A stretch of DNA of 64,000 nt from Winslowiella arboricola (GTDB lineage: Bacteria; Pseudomonadota; Gammaproteobacteria; Enterobacterales; Enterobacteriaceae): contig NZ_JAODIM010000043.1 in assembly GCF_025527015.1 (NCBI RefSeq), positions 682,001-746,000 on the forward strand, written 5' to 3'. Position 1 is the stretch's first letter. Each line of letters opens with the position of its first letter. This document shows, one piece after another, positions 39,845 to 49,514 of the stretch. A program made the position numbers and the translations under genes. A model generated the notes under the pieces. It saw only the letters and a list, made by a program, of their open reading frames with translations. It was not told the origin of the DNA and did not search any database.

Positions 39845-42109
39845 ATGTCGAAAGAAACAGATAACAAGGAGCTGAGCCATAATGCACCGGCAACAGGTCC
39901 TGAGTCGGCAAAACCCGGACTGGATTCTCTGGCACCTGAAGATGGTTCGCATCAACCGAAAGCCGAACCCAGTGCCCCTGGCAAACAGCCAACCGCGCCC
40001 GGTAGCCTGAAATCTCCTGATACCCGCAATGCAAAACTCGACCAGCTCGATGCACACCGTAAAGGCGGAGAAAATTTTCCGCTCACCACTAACCAGGGCA
40101 CGCGCATTGCTAACGACCAAAATTCGCTGCGTGCTGGCACCCGTGGCCCGACGCTACTTGAAGACTTTATCCTGCGGGAAAAAATCACCCATTTTGACCA
40201 CGAACGCATCCCTGAGCGCATTGTGCATGCGCGTGGTTCCGCCGCGCATGGCTATTTCCAGCCCTACCGCGCGCTGACTGATATCACCAAAGCGGACTTC
40301 CTGCGCGATCCTGAGACCGTCACCCCGGTATTTGTGCGCTTCTCTACCGTTCAGGGTGGCGCCGGTTCAGCCGATACCGTGCGTGATATCCGCGGTTTCG
40401 CCACCAAGTTTTATACTCAGGAAGGGGTATTTGACCTCGTCGGCAACAACACGCCGGTGTTCTTTATTCAGGATGCGCATAAATTCCCTGACTTTGTTCA
40501 TGCGGTAAAACCAGAACCCCATAACGAGATGCCGCAGGGGCAAAGCGCCCATGACAGCTTCTGGGACTACGTCTCGCTGCAACCGGAAACGCTGCACAAT
40601 GTGTTCTGGGCGATGTCCGACCGCGGTATCCCGCGCAGCTATCGCACCATGGAGGGTTTTGGCATTCATACCTTCCGCATGATTAATGCGGAAGGGAAAG
40701 GCACCTTTGTGCGCTTCCACTGGAAACCGGTAGCGGGTAAAGCCTCGCTGTTGTGGGATGAATCACAAAAATTGACCGGTCGCGATCCGGACTTCCACCG
40801 TCGCGACCTGTGGGAAGCGATTGAAGCGGGCGATTACCCGGAATATGAGCTTGGCGTGCAGCTGGTGCCGGAAGAGGACGAGTTTAAGTTCGACTTTGAC
40901 CTGCTGGATGCCACCAAGCTGATTCCGGAGGAGCTGGTGCCGGTGGATCTGATCGGTAAGATGGTACTGAACCGTAATCCGGACAACTTCTTTGCCGAAA
41001 CCGAACAGGTCGCCTTCCATCCTGGCCATATTGTGCCCGGACTCGACTTCTCCAATGATCCGCTGTTACAGGGACGCTTATTCTCGTATACCGATACCCA
41101 GATCAGTCGCCTTGGCGGACCCAACTTCCACGAAATTCCGATTAATCGCCCGGTCTGTCCGTACCATAACTTCCAGCGCGGCGGCATGCATCGCCAGGAT
41201 ATCGATAATAACCCGGCTAACTACGAACCGAACTCAATCAACGATAACTGGCCACGCGAAACGCCGCCGGCGCCGCATCGTGGTGGTTTTGAAAGTTACC
41301 AGGAGCGGATTGAAGGCCATAAAGTGCGTGAGCGCAGCCCGTCATTCGGCGAGTACTATTCACAACCGCGCCTGTTCTGGCTCAGCCAGACGCCGGTGGA
41401 GCAGCAACATATTATTGATGCCTTCTCCTTTGAACTTGGCAAACTGTCGCGTCCCTATATCCGTGAGCGGGTAGTCGACCATCTGGTGCGTATCGATATT
41501 TCACTGGCCCATGCGGTGGCGGAGAATCTCGGTATTGCGCTGTCGGACGAGAAGCTGCATACCGCGCCGCCTAAAGATGTCAATGGCCTGAAAAAAGATG
41601 CCAGTCTGAGCCTGTATGCCGTACCAAGTGGCAATATCAAAGGCCGCCAGGTGGCGTTACTGTTAAGTGACGGCGTAAAAGCCGCCGATGTGCTGGCGAT
41701 TTTGCAGGAACTGAAACTTAACGGCGTTCACGCCAAACTACTGGCCTCGCATATGGGCCAGGTGCGCGCCGACGATGGCTCCGTACTGCCGGTAGACGCC
41801 ACCTTTAGCGGCTTACCGTCGCTGACCTTTGATGCGGTAATAGTGCCGGATGGCAATATCGACGCCCTGCTGCTGAGTGGCGACGCGCGCTATTACCTGC
41901 TGGAAGCCTATAAGCATCTGAAAGTGATCGGCCTGAGCGGCGACGCACGTCGCTTTAAAGCGCAGTTCGGTCTGGCGGATGATGAGCAGGAAGAAGGTAT
42001 TGTCGAAGACGGCAAAGCTGAAGGGCTGTTTATGAGTGAATTTATCGCCTTCCTCGCCGCCCACCGTATCTGGTCTCGCAGCCAGAAAGCCTTATCGGTT
42101 CCGGCGTAA
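39845..42109 (+). CDS. katE: Catalase HPII
   Basis: Large-subunit monofunctional haem catalase decomposing hydrogen peroxide in stationary phase. The 754 residues match E. coli HPII (753). Catalytic His128 is in [14 protein letters not shown]; the NADPH-less core continues with [20 protein letters not shown], and the proximal haem tyrosine is in [17 protein letters not shown]-terminal class I glutamine-amidotransferase-like domain (about 600-754, [20 protein letters not shown]) is present, defining clade 2 catalases. Single gene with a sigma-S-like promoter and its own terminator. Confidence 0.98.
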   Translation: MSKETDNKELSHNAPATGPESAKPGLDSLAPEDGSHQPKAEPSAPGKQPTAPGSLKSPDTRNAKLDQLDAHRKGGENFPLTTNQGTRIANDQNSLRAGTRGPTLLEDFILREKITHFDHERIPERIVHARGSAAHGYFQPYRALTDITKADFLRDPETVTPVFVRFSTVQGGAGSADTVRDIRGFATKFYTQEGVFDLVGNNTPVFFIQDAHKFPDFVHAVKPEPHNEMPQGQSAHDSFWDYVSLQPETLHNVFWAMSDRGIPRSYRTMEGFGIHTFRMINAEGKGTFVRFHWKPVAGKASLLWDESQKLTGRDPDFHRRDLWEAIEAGDYPEYELGVQLVPEEDEFKFDFDLLDATKLIPEELVPVDLIGKMVLNRNPDNFFAETEQVAFHPGHIVPGLDFSNDPLLQGRLFSYTDTQISRLGGPNFHEIPINRPVCPYHNFQRGGMHRQDIDNNPANYEPNSINDNWPRETPPAPHRGGFESYQERIEGHKVRERSPSFGEYYSQPRLFWLSQTPVEQQHIIDAFSFELGKLSRPYIRERVVDHLVRIDISLAHAVAENLGIALSDEKLHTAPPKDVNGLKKDASLSLYAVPSGNIKGRQVALLLSDGVKAADVLAILQELKLNGVHAKLLASHMGQVRADDGSVLPVDATFSGLPSLTFDAVIVPDGNIDALLLSGDARYYLLEAYKHLKVIGLSGDARRFKAQFGLADDEQEEGIVEDGKAEGLFMSEFIAFLAAHRIWSRSQKALSVPA

Positions 42110-42131
42110 AGCACGATTTCCCCTCCCCCAG

Positions 42132-42156
42132 TGGCCGGTTAACCCGGCCATTTTTT
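42132..42156 (+). terminator. Terminator of katE
   Basis: TGGCCGG / CCGGCCA stem, 5-base loop, then six T residues. Confidence 0.88.
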
Positions 42157-42319
42157 ATTCCTGATGGCCGGTGAACGCTGCATAATCCACGCCGATGCTG
42201 GAGGAACAGTCAGAATAACGTTAAGCGCTGTAAGCATTGAATAACAACCACCAGTAACGCCTTGTGTTTTTTACACTGCGGGCTAATGTGAGCTGAGTAC
42301 ACGCAGGAGTTGCAGCACT

Positions 42320-42709
42320 ATGAAAAAGATCATCGCGTCATTACTGGCATTAACCTTAATCAGCCCGCTGATGGCCAGCGCGCATCCTGGCGGATGGGGA
42401 CCCGGTGGCCCTGGACCCGGCTGGCATGACGGCGGGGGCCACGGCGGACCCGCACCGTTTAACTTTCTGCCTTCCGCGGCCGAAGCCGTATTAATTGGTG
42501 GCCTGACTTACTACCTGCTGAACGGCAGTTACTACCAGCGTCAGGGCGACACCTGGATGGTTGTGGATCGCCCGCCGGAGGATCGCTCTCCGGCACCAAT
42601 GCGCGCGCTCGATTACAATGGCGAGCGCTTTTACGTCGCGGACGGTCACTATTATCGCCGTGATATTTCCGGCGAATATCTTGAAGTACCCCGTCCACCC
42701 GGACTGTAA
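42320..42709 (+). CDS. Small secreted Gly/Pro-rich protein of unknown function
   Basis: 129-residue predicted envelope protein, not recognised. A clear signal peptide (about 1-21, ending MASA) is followed by a Gly/Pro/Trp/His-rich stretch (HPGGWGPGGPGPGWHDGG), a short hydrophobic segment (AEAVLIGGLTYYLL), and a C-terminal region with three aromatic-rich repeats: NGSYYQRQGD, NGERFYVADG, and DGHYYRRDISGEYLEV. These resemble the YY/FY repeats of small periplasmic or surface proteins seen in many proteobacteria. It has a GCAGGAG ribosome-binding site and a weak terminator. It stands alone between katE and the FidL-like gene. Confidence 0.7.
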   Translation: MKKIIASLLALTLISPLMASAHPGGWGPGGPGPGWHDGGGHGGPAPFNFLPSAAEAVLIGGLTYYLLNGSYYQRQGDTWMVVDRPPEDRSPAPMRALDYNGERFYVADGHYYRRDISGEYLEVPRPPGL

Positions 42710-42724
42710 TTGTCCGCCAGCCGC

Positions 42725-42760
42725 TAACCCGCAGGCAGCAATGTTTGCGGGTTATTATTT
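42725..42760 (+). terminator. Putative terminator after the 42320-42709 gene
   Basis: AACCCGCA (42726-42733) / TGCGGGTT (42746-42753) stem with a 12-base loop followed by ATTATTTAAT. Confidence 0.55.
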
Positions 42761-42849
42761 AATCAGCGATATTTTCTTCGCACAGCGCGCGCCGGGTTAA
42801 TCGACGAAGTAAACTGGCAAGAATTAATTGATTAATTAATATTTTAATA

Positions 42850-43326
42850 TTACTTGTTGCTGCACATTAATATCCAGTTATCGTTCATTATTAGCAGCCA
42901 TGATTTAGCATTAAGTTTTTTAAACATTATTTGCATCGGCTCGCCTTTGGCGCTAAACATCACCTGCCGGCTGTCTGATTGATCTGCAGACGAAATATCC
43001 ACTGCTGCCACCCGACCGCTAACCACATTATTATGTTGTCTTACCTGATTTAATGTCAGGGTACGTCGCATAATAATAGCGTCGTGATCCTGTTCCTGTT
43101 TCACGCCATTGAGGGTGATTTTATGGTTATCAGGCCACCAGCTAATACTGCCATTAAAGGTATAGCGCTGATGATTATCATCGAAATACTGACCATCCGT
43201 AATGGTGCTGGTACAGGGCTTTTGCGGCACGCTGGCTCTGAGATACAGATGGTGGAAAATAAATGCCAGCAGCACACCGGTAAGCGCGCTGATGACTAAT
43301 ACAGCGACAGATTTTGATACTGACAT
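42850..43326 (-). CDS. FidL-like membrane-anchored protein
   Basis: 158-residue protein with one N-terminal transmembrane helix (about 8-28, VAVLVISALTGVLLAFIFHH) and a periplasmic domain containing DGQYFDDNHQRYTFNGSISW and a final NDNWILMCSNK. Size and layout resemble FidL, encoded beside the ToxR-like regulator MarT in Salmonella SPI-3. Its start overlaps the end of the upstream regulator gene by 31 bases, so the two are co-translated and probably act together, in the manner of ToxR-ToxS partners. Role inferred from context. Confidence 0.72.
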   Translation of the reverse strand: MSVSKSVAVLVISALTGVLLAFIFHHLYLRASVPQKPCTSTITDGQYFDDNHQRYTFNGSISWWPDNHKITLNGVKQEQDHDAIIMRRTLTLNQVRQHNNVVSGRVAAVDISSADQSDSRQVMFSAKGEPMQIMFKKLNAKSWLLIMNDNWILMCSNK

Positions 43327-44033
43327 TGGTTGTCGACCTTAGCAATTTCATCCTTACATCTGGCGATCCAGATCCTGGGACCATTTTCTGCAATATAAAT
43401 ATGACGCAGCGTTTTCTCTGGTGTACCGAGCAGTTTCTGCAGAGCCTCTGGCGCCAGTAACTGACTGCGGCTGGCATGAATCACCACCCCCTGCACCATA
43501 CGCTGCGCCGGGAAGTTATCCTCGTTCGGCAGCCACAGCATTAACCCCGCAACCGGTAACAGCAGCAGCAGGCTGGCAACGGGAATAAGGACCCTGCGCT
43601 GTAATGTCAGAAACGCCTTACGGCTCACCGGCACAGCCGCGACTGGGGTTAACCCGCCAGCCTGAGGCTCTTCAACCGCCAGCGCCAGCGGTAATTCCTC
43701 AGCAGGAGTATTCTGTGGTTCGTCGGGATGCAGATAAATAATGCCAAAACGCGGTAAGGTCTTAATCACCGTCTCCGGCAGACTGGCTTTAAGCAGCTTA
43801 CGCCGCAGCATTTTCACCAGCTGGTGATAACTGGACTCGCCAACGATGGTGCCATTATTTAACCAGATCTGCTGCAGAATATTCTCTTTGCTTCCCTTCC
43901 CTTCCAGTACGATCTCCAGCAGTTTTTTTTCGCTCGGAGACAGATAAATATCCTCACATTCTGCGGATTTTACACAAGAAGTATCAGGATAAAAGAATAC
44001 CTGTGAGGATAAAGCGATACGTTTAGCGTTCAC
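43296..44033 (-). CDS. MarT/CadC-like membrane-bound transcriptional regulator
   Basis: One-component regulator: N-terminal winged-helix DNA-binding domain of the OmpR/PhoB type (about residues 20-105, containing LSPSEKKLLEIVLEGKGSKE and YHQLVKMLRRKL), a proline/alanine/glutamate-rich linker, one transmembrane helix (about 145-167, VLIPVASLLLLLPVAGLMLW), and a short periplasmic domain with two Cys (WIARCKDEIAKVDNQCQY) that could form a disulphide. The GTG at 44033 was chosen because an AGGAA site lies 7 bases upstream; a GTG nine codons earlier has none. Partner gene is the overlapping FidL-like cistron. Signal and targets unknown. Confidence 0.8.
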   Translation of the reverse strand: MNAKRIALSSQVFFYPDTSCVKSAECEDIYLSPSEKKLLEIVLEGKGSKENILQQIWLNNGTIVGESSYHQLVKMLRRKLLKASLPETVIKTLPRFGIIYLHPDEPQNTPAEELPLALAVEEPQAGGLTPVAAVPVSRKAFLTLQRRVLIPVASLLLLLPVAGLMLWLPNEDNFPAQRMVQGVVIHASRSQLLAPEALQKLLGTPEKTLRHIYIAENGPRIWIARCKDEIAKVDNQCQYQNLSLY

Positions 44034-44371
44034 AAAATGTTCCTGTAGAAATCCGTCCACGGCTTAATGATATGACTATAATAATTCAACATCACTAATT
44101 AATGGCTCCATCATATAACACTCATAATTTTATCATGGCAAAATCTATTTATCTTCGGCAAGGATTGTAAATCAGCTGCGGCTAAGAATAAAGTGGTGAT
44201 CAGCAGAGTAATTTCTGCTGAAGAATAGAATAAATTCTTAACCTCTGACAGTCAGATATAAAAAAAGTCCGAAACCTGAAAGGTTGCGGACCGGATTTTC
44301 AGCGTGGCGCAAACGCGTAATGTCAGCGCTGTGAATCAGTTACTCACATTAGCGCCGCGCCTGATGCGCGA
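44034..44371. other. 338-bp gap between the MarT-like gene and osmE
   Basis: AT-rich region holding the osmE terminator (44260-44292) and presumably the promoter of the MarT/FidL-like pair near 44034-44130. No gene was seen, and no binding site was recognised with confidence. Confidence 0.6.
44260..44292 (-). terminator. Terminator downstream of osmE
   Basis: On the minus strand GTCCGCAACCT / AGGTTTCGGAC form a stem with one mismatch, followed by seven T residues. It lies 80 bases past the osmE stop. Confidence 0.8.
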
Positions 44372-44707
44372 TTACTGTGCTGCTTGCGGATCGGTATCGT
44401 AATCTTTACAGCTCTGGAAGCCGTAATTCATTACGCGACCGGTATCGTTGTAGCTAACAAAGTAAGTTTGCGCTTTACCGTCACGCTCGCCCAGCACATA
44501 AGTCTGGCAAGTACCGCGGGCATGAACCATGGTGATTTCGGTGGAAGGCGCACCGGCAACCTGACGCACCTGCTCACGGGTCATCCCCTTTTTCACATCC
44601 TGCACTACCGGCTTAGTGACATAGCTTTCCGCGCGGTCATAGGCGCTACAACCGGATAACACAGCCAGAGCCACAGCAGCACCAATCAATCCCGTTACTT
44701 TAGTCAT
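44372..44707 (-). CDS. osmE: Osmotically inducible lipoprotein OsmE
   Basis: Small SmpA/OmlA-domain lipoprotein induced by osmotic stress and stationary phase. The ATG at 44707 was chosen over one five codons upstream because AGGA precedes it by 8 bases; this gives 111 residues (E. coli 112). The lipobox is LSGC (about residue 20). The conserved block [20 protein letters not shown] and [20 protein letters not shown] identify it. The C-terminus DYDTDPQAA is like E. coli. Confidence 0.93.
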   Translation of the reverse strand: MTKVTGLIGAAVALAVLSGCSAYDRAESYVTKPVVQDVKKGMTREQVRQVAGAPSTEITMVHARGTCQTYVLGERDGKAQTYFVSYNDTGRVMNYGFQSCKDYDTDPQAAQ

Positions 44708-44939
44708 CTTTTTATTCCTCATTTATTGTCCATGTGACAATAAGCCTGGAATATAAACGCTGATTAATCAAATTTATGGCCGCGTTTTGTCAATTTTAGG
44801 ACTCCGCTGATACCTGCCCTGACTGCCGCTTAAGCGGCAACGAGAAAAGAGTGGGAATCGTCCGCCGGTTTCGTATAATGCGAAAAATGAGAATGATCGC
44901 TCACAATCGACAGCTATGGCTCTGCGCCGGGAGATAACC

Positions 44940-45524
44940 ATGACGCCACAACCCACCGCTCGCGATCTGCGCCATCACCAGCGCCAGGATGAGATTATTG
45001 CTGCCGCACGTCGCTGCTTTCGTCGTTCCGGCTTCCACGGCGCCAGTATGGCGCAGCTGGCCAGTGAAGCGCAGCTGAGTGTCGGGCAGATCTACCGTTA
45101 CTTCATTAATAAAGACGCGATTATTGAAGAGATGGTGAAACGTATTATTGACCAGCGTATGGCAGAGATCAGTAACAGCACACATACGCCCAAATTACCG
45201 GCGCTGCTGGCATGGCGCAAAGTGATCGACGAAGACGATGAGGCGCTAATGCTGGAGGTGGCGGCGGAAGCCACGCGCAATCCGCGCGTCGCCAGCATGC
45301 TCAGTGAAGCAGATGGCCGCATGTTTAATCATGCGCGGCAATCAATGCAACAGGAACACCCGCAGTTTAGCGAGGACAAAATTCGCGCCTGCGTGGAAGT
45401 GTTAGCGGTGATGGTTGAAGGCACCGCTTTTCGCCGACTGACGCCACAGAAAGCGTCCGCAGACCGGCTCTACCCAATCTATCAGCAATTACTTAAACAA
45501 CTCTTAGAAACAGAGGATAAATGA
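44940..45524 (+). CDS. TetR/AcrR-family transcriptional regulator
   Basis: 194-residue regulator with an N-terminal TetR HTH (about residues 12-58: AARRCFRRSGFHGASMAQLA then LSVGQIYRYFINKDAI) and an alpha-helical ligand-binding domain. The ATG at 44940 has GGAGA 6 bases upstream and replaces an upstream in-frame start. It overlaps the downstream efflux gene by four bases, so it most likely controls that pump together with itself. A short dyad TGAG-N8-CTCA (44887-44902) upstream is a possible operator. The inducer is unknown. Confidence 0.88.
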   Translation: MTPQPTARDLRHHQRQDEIIAAARRCFRRSGFHGASMAQLASEAQLSVGQIYRYFINKDAIIEEMVKRIIDQRMAEISNSTHTPKLPALLAWRKVIDEDDEALMLEVAAEATRNPRVASMLSEADGRMFNHARQSMQQEHPQFSEDKIRACVEVLAVMVEGTAFRRLTPQKASADRLYPIYQQLLKQLLETEDK

Positions 45525-46711
45525 CACCTGCACACCCCAATCGCCTTGGTTATGCCATTACTCTTGGCCTGCTGGCGGCCCTTGGCCCGCTATGTATCGA
45601 TCTCTATTTACCCGCGCTGCCAGAGCTGGCACGCGATCTTAACACCCCCACCGCCACCGCGCAGTTAAGCCTGACCGCCGGACTGCTGGGACTCGGCGCC
45701 GGTCAGCTGATTTTTGGCCCGATGAGCGATAAATATGGCCGTATCCGTCCTCTATTGCTGTCGCTGGTGCTGCTGTTTATCGCGTCGGTGGGTTGCGCAC
45801 TGGCGCAGGATATTCATCAGCTACTGCTGGCGCGCCTGTTTGAAGGCCTGTTTGCGGCTGGCGGCGCGGTGCTGTCGCGGGCCATTGCGCGCGATATGTA
45901 TAGCGGCCACGAACTGACGCGCTTCTTTGCCCTGCTGATGCTGGTTAATGGTCTGGCACCCATCGGCGCACCGGTGCTGGGTGGCGCGCTGATGGCGTTT
46001 CTTGACTGGCGCGGACTGTTTATGGTGCTGGCGCTGATTGCCATCCTGTTACTGGTGCTCGCGCGCAGCAAATTACGCGAGACGCTGCCGCAGGAAAAGC
46101 GCAATCAGGGCAGCCTGTTCTCCGCCTGGGCAGCGCTGGGCCAGGTGATTGTCCACCGGCCGTTTATGGGGTTCTGTCTGACGCAGGGCTTTATGATGTC
46201 CGGCATGTTTGCCTATATCGGCGCCTCGCCCTTTGTATTGCAGGAGCTGTACGGCATGTCGCCGCAGGCCTTCAGTTTATGCTTCGCCGCCAACGGGGTT
46301 GGCCTGATTATCGCCTCGCAAACCAGCGCGCGTCTCTGTCCTTTATGGGGCGAGTACCGGGTTCTGAAAGGCGGCCTGACGCTGGCGTTTATCGCCTCCG
46401 GCAGCCTGCTGCTGGCAGGAATCAGCGGTGCGCCGCTGCCGCTGGTATTAGTAGCGCTGTTCTTTAGCGTCGCCAGTAATGGTGTCATTGCCACTACCGC
46501 GTCGTCACTGGCGATGCAGAGCCAGGGACACCGCGCGGGCAGCGCGTCGGCGGTGATTGGCGTTACCATGTTTACTCTTGGCGCCATCAGCGTGCCGGTT
46601 ACCGGTATCGGCGGCACCTCGGTACTGACCATGACGATGACCATCTTTGGCTGCTATATGCTGGCGATCACAATGTTCACCCTGCTGGCGAAAAAACCGA
46701 AAACTGCCTGA
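45521..46711 (+). CDS. Bcr/CflA-family MFS drug efflux transporter
   Basis: 396-residue twelve-helix major facilitator of the Bcr/CflA drug-resistance subfamily. Early motif D-like LYLPALPELARDLNTP after the first helix, motif A GPMSDKYGRIRPLL in the loop between helices 2 and 3, and motif C-like GLAPIGAPVLGGALM in helix 5 identify it as a drug:proton antiporter. Its start overlaps the TetR gene stop. Substrate is unknown; chloramphenicol and bicyclomycin are only family precedents. Confidence 0.92.
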   Translation: MTPAHPNRLGYAITLGLLAALGPLCIDLYLPALPELARDLNTPTATAQLSLTAGLLGLGAGQLIFGPMSDKYGRIRPLLLSLVLLFIASVGCALAQDIHQLLLARLFEGLFAAGGAVLSRAIARDMYSGHELTRFFALLMLVNGLAPIGAPVLGGALMAFLDWRGLFMVLALIAILLLVLARSKLRETLPQEKRNQGSLFSAWAALGQVIVHRPFMGFCLTQGFMMSGMFAYIGASPFVLQELYGMSPQAFSLCFAANGVGLIIASQTSARLCPLWGEYRVLKGGLTLAFIASGSLLLAGISGAPLPLVLVALFFSVASNGVIATTASSLAMQSQGHRAGSASAVIGVTMFTLGAISVPVTGIGGTSVLTMTMTIFGCYMLAITMFTLLAKKPKTA

Positions 46712-46817
46712 TTTAACAGCGTTTGACGCGAAACAACACCGATTGTTTCTTGTCGTTTGGCGTCATGCGCGTTAGCTTAACAGAAGAAGATTCCGCAACT
46801 GACTTGAGGAGAGGTTC

Positions 46818-47645
<828 letters not shown>

Positions 47646-47663
47646 TCCCACCCCGACGACTCA

Positions 47664-47689
47664 GGGCGACGCATGCGTCGCCCGTTTTT
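47664..47689 (+). terminator. Terminator of nadE
   Basis: GGGCGAC / GTCGCCC stem, 6-base self-complementary loop, followed by GTTTTTA. Confidence 0.82.
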
Positions 47690-47704
47690 ATCAATGGAAC
47701 ATCA

Positions 47705-48610
47705 ATGTCATCTCTGTCGCAACGCGCAACGCTGACGGGACTGCTGGCGATTGTGCTGTGGAGCACGTCGGTTGGCATGATCCGCAGCATCAGTGAACTG
47801 CTGGGCGCCACCGCCGGTGCGGCGTTAATCTACAGCGCCAGCGCACTGTTTCTCTGCTGCCTGCGCGGCATACCGAAAATCCGTCAGTTTCCGCCGGTGT
47901 ATCTGTGGCTGGGCGGTCTGCTGTTTGTCAGCTATGAAATCTGTCTGGCGCTGTCGATCGGACTGGCCAGCAGCCGCAGCCAGTCGCTGGAACTGGGGAT
48001 GATCAACTATCTGTGGCCCTGCCTGACCATTCTGCTGGCGATTCCGCTTAACCAGCAGCAGTACCGGCACTGGCTGTGGCCGGGTCTGGCGCTGTCGCTG
48101 CTGGGGATTATCTGGGTGATGAAAGGCGACAGCGCCTGGACACCAACGCTGCTGTGGCACAATATTCTGTCGAACCCGCTGGCTTATGGCCTGGCGTTTA
48201 GCGCTGCGCTGTTATGGGGTTTGTATAACAATATCACCAAACGCTATGCCAGCGGCACCAGCGGCGTGACGCTGTTTTTTATCATTACCGCGCTGGTGCT
48301 GTGGCTGAAATTTGCGCTGACGCAGACACCGCACAGTCTGCACTTTTCGCTGCGGGCCATCGCTGAAGTCCTGTTTATGGGCGCATCGGCGGCGATTGCC
48401 TATTCAGCATGGAACAGCGGCATTCAGCAAGGCAATCTGACCCTGTTGGCCACTGCCTCCTACTTCACGCCGGTATTCTCTACCCTGCTGGCGGCCGTGT
48501 GGCTGCAACTGTCGCCCTCTGTAAGCTTCTGGCAGGGGGTGGTGATGGTCACCGCCGGTTCACTGATTTGCTGGCTGGCGACGCGAAATCTGCCGCAGGT
48601 CGCAGAGTAA
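47705..48610 (+). CDS. yddG: Aromatic amino acid exporter YddG (EamA/DMT family)
   Basis: 301-residue ten-helix drug/metabolite transporter. It follows E. coli YddG along its length: TLTGLLAIVLWSTSVGMIRS at the N-terminus, LFVSYEICLALSIGLA, MINYLWPCLTILLAIP, and SYFTPVFSTLLAAVWL near the end. YddG exports aromatic amino acids and is also a paraquat-export candidate. A repeat element is found 18 bp after the stop. In E. coli yddG is at a different map place, so this is a local rearrangement. Confidence 0.9.
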   Translation: MSSLSQRATLTGLLAIVLWSTSVGMIRSISELLGATAGAALIYSASALFLCCLRGIPKIRQFPPVYLWLGGLLFVSYEICLALSIGLASSRSQSLELGMINYLWPCLTILLAIPLNQQQYRHWLWPGLALSLLGIIWVMKGDSAWTPTLLWHNILSNPLAYGLAFSAALLWGLYNNITKRYASGTSGVTLFFIITALVLWLKFALTQTPHSLHFSLRAIAEVLFMGASAAIAYSAWNSGIQQGNLTLLATASYFTPVFSTLLAAVWLQLSPSVSFWQGVVMVTAGSLICWLATRNLPQVAE

Positions 48611-48627
48611 ATTGTGTAAATCATCAA

Positions 48628-48699
48628 CACGGGCGGCGATAACGCCGCCCCTACACAAGACCGAAGGTTGTTGTAGGGGAGCCGTTTTCGGCTCCCGTG
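48628..48699. repeat. GC-rich double-hairpin intergenic repeat, copy C
   Basis: 72 bp, the most complete copy: CACGGG and CCCGTG ends; first hairpin GGGCGGCGATAACGCCGCCC; central CCCTACA...TGTAGGG complement; second hairpin GGAGCCGTTTTCGGCTCC. The rest of the 301-bp gap 48611-48911 contains no gene; the final 100 bp are AT-rich and presumably carry the promoter of the next gene. Confidence 0.8.
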
Positions 48700-48911
48700 A
48701 TAATGAATGCAGCACTCGCTATGGTGCAAATCCGCGACATGGGACGAAAACTATGCCGCTACCGCTTGACGTTCAAGACGGTAGCTAAAGGTTATATTAG
48801 TTTTATAGCAGCTGCGTTGTCGCCACCCGATGTAAGCGCATAGCTCGTTTCCATCTTAAGTAATATTGTTGCTATATTCACTTGATGGGTAACGTTAAAG
48901 GGATTTTAAAC

Positions 48912-49445
48912 ATGGATACGACATTGCTAAATGCCATGGACTCAAACGGAAAAGAGAAATTTGAAATAAGAATGGTATTATCTGATGCAATATCGTTATC
49001 CGTCGTCAGTGAAGCTGAAGCGTTTTCACAGACTCAATGTGATGTTTTGATCAACGGTAACAACACCGGAATTAAAGTTTCAGGCCAGGTTCTTGAGGCA
49101 GCCATCAGCGTCTCTGAGGGACGCTACCTGCTGTTTCTGACAGATGATGTCATTTATGAAGAGAGCCTGAATATCACCTTGATTGACGCTAAATTGGGTC
49201 ATCTCGAAAGTCTGGATCTTGGCGGTCAATACGCTACGGGGACTTTTGAACAGCTGCACATCAAACAAACGTCAGTTAATTTCCGCTTTATTGGCGATAC
49301 CACATGGACAGTCGAGATTCTGACCTTGCCAGCGCTAAGACTTCCTTTCACCGATCCACGTGGTGTAACCCGTCCACTCAGGCTGAAAAAATATATCAAC
49401 ATCTCCGCTAACCCTGCCCCCGCGCGCGCTGATGGTAGCCGATAA
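48912..49445 (+). CDS. Conserved-looking protein of unknown function
   Basis: 177-residue soluble protein, no signal peptide or transmembrane helix; not recognised. The ATG at 48912 was chosen because AAAGGGA lies 9-15 bases before it; a TTG 10 codons upstream is possible. Sequence begins MDTTLLNAMDSNGKEKFEIR and is dominated by beta-strand-like alternation (FEIRMVLSDAISLSVVSEAE, YLLFLTDDVIYEESLNITLI), ending with RLPFTDPRGVTRPLRLKKYI. The DNA is visibly more AT-rich than its neighbours over the first two thirds, suggesting later acquisition or relaxed codon bias. Flanked by repeat C and the LexA-boxed cho. Confidence 0.7.
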   Translation: MDTTLLNAMDSNGKEKFEIRMVLSDAISLSVVSEAEAFSQTQCDVLINGNNTGIKVSGQVLEAAISVSEGRYLLFLTDDVIYEESLNITLIDAKLGHLESLDLGGQYATGTFEQLHIKQTSVNFRFIGDTTWTVEILTLPALRLPFTDPRGVTRPLRLKKYINISANPAPARADGSR

Positions 49446-49482
49446 AACCCGGCGGCTGTCAGCCACCTGCAACTGATGCTAT

Positions 49483-49502
49483 ACTGGATAAGTAACCAGT
49501 AA
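49483..49502 (+). promoter_or_regulatory. LexA box of cho
   Basis: TACTGGATAAGTAACCAGTA has the CTG-N10-CAG core and perfect TACTG/CAGTA ends, 15 of 20 consensus matches, 12 bp before the cho start. E. coli cho is SOS-induced. Confidence 0.88.
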
Positions 49503-49514
49503 GCGGAGTATCCT

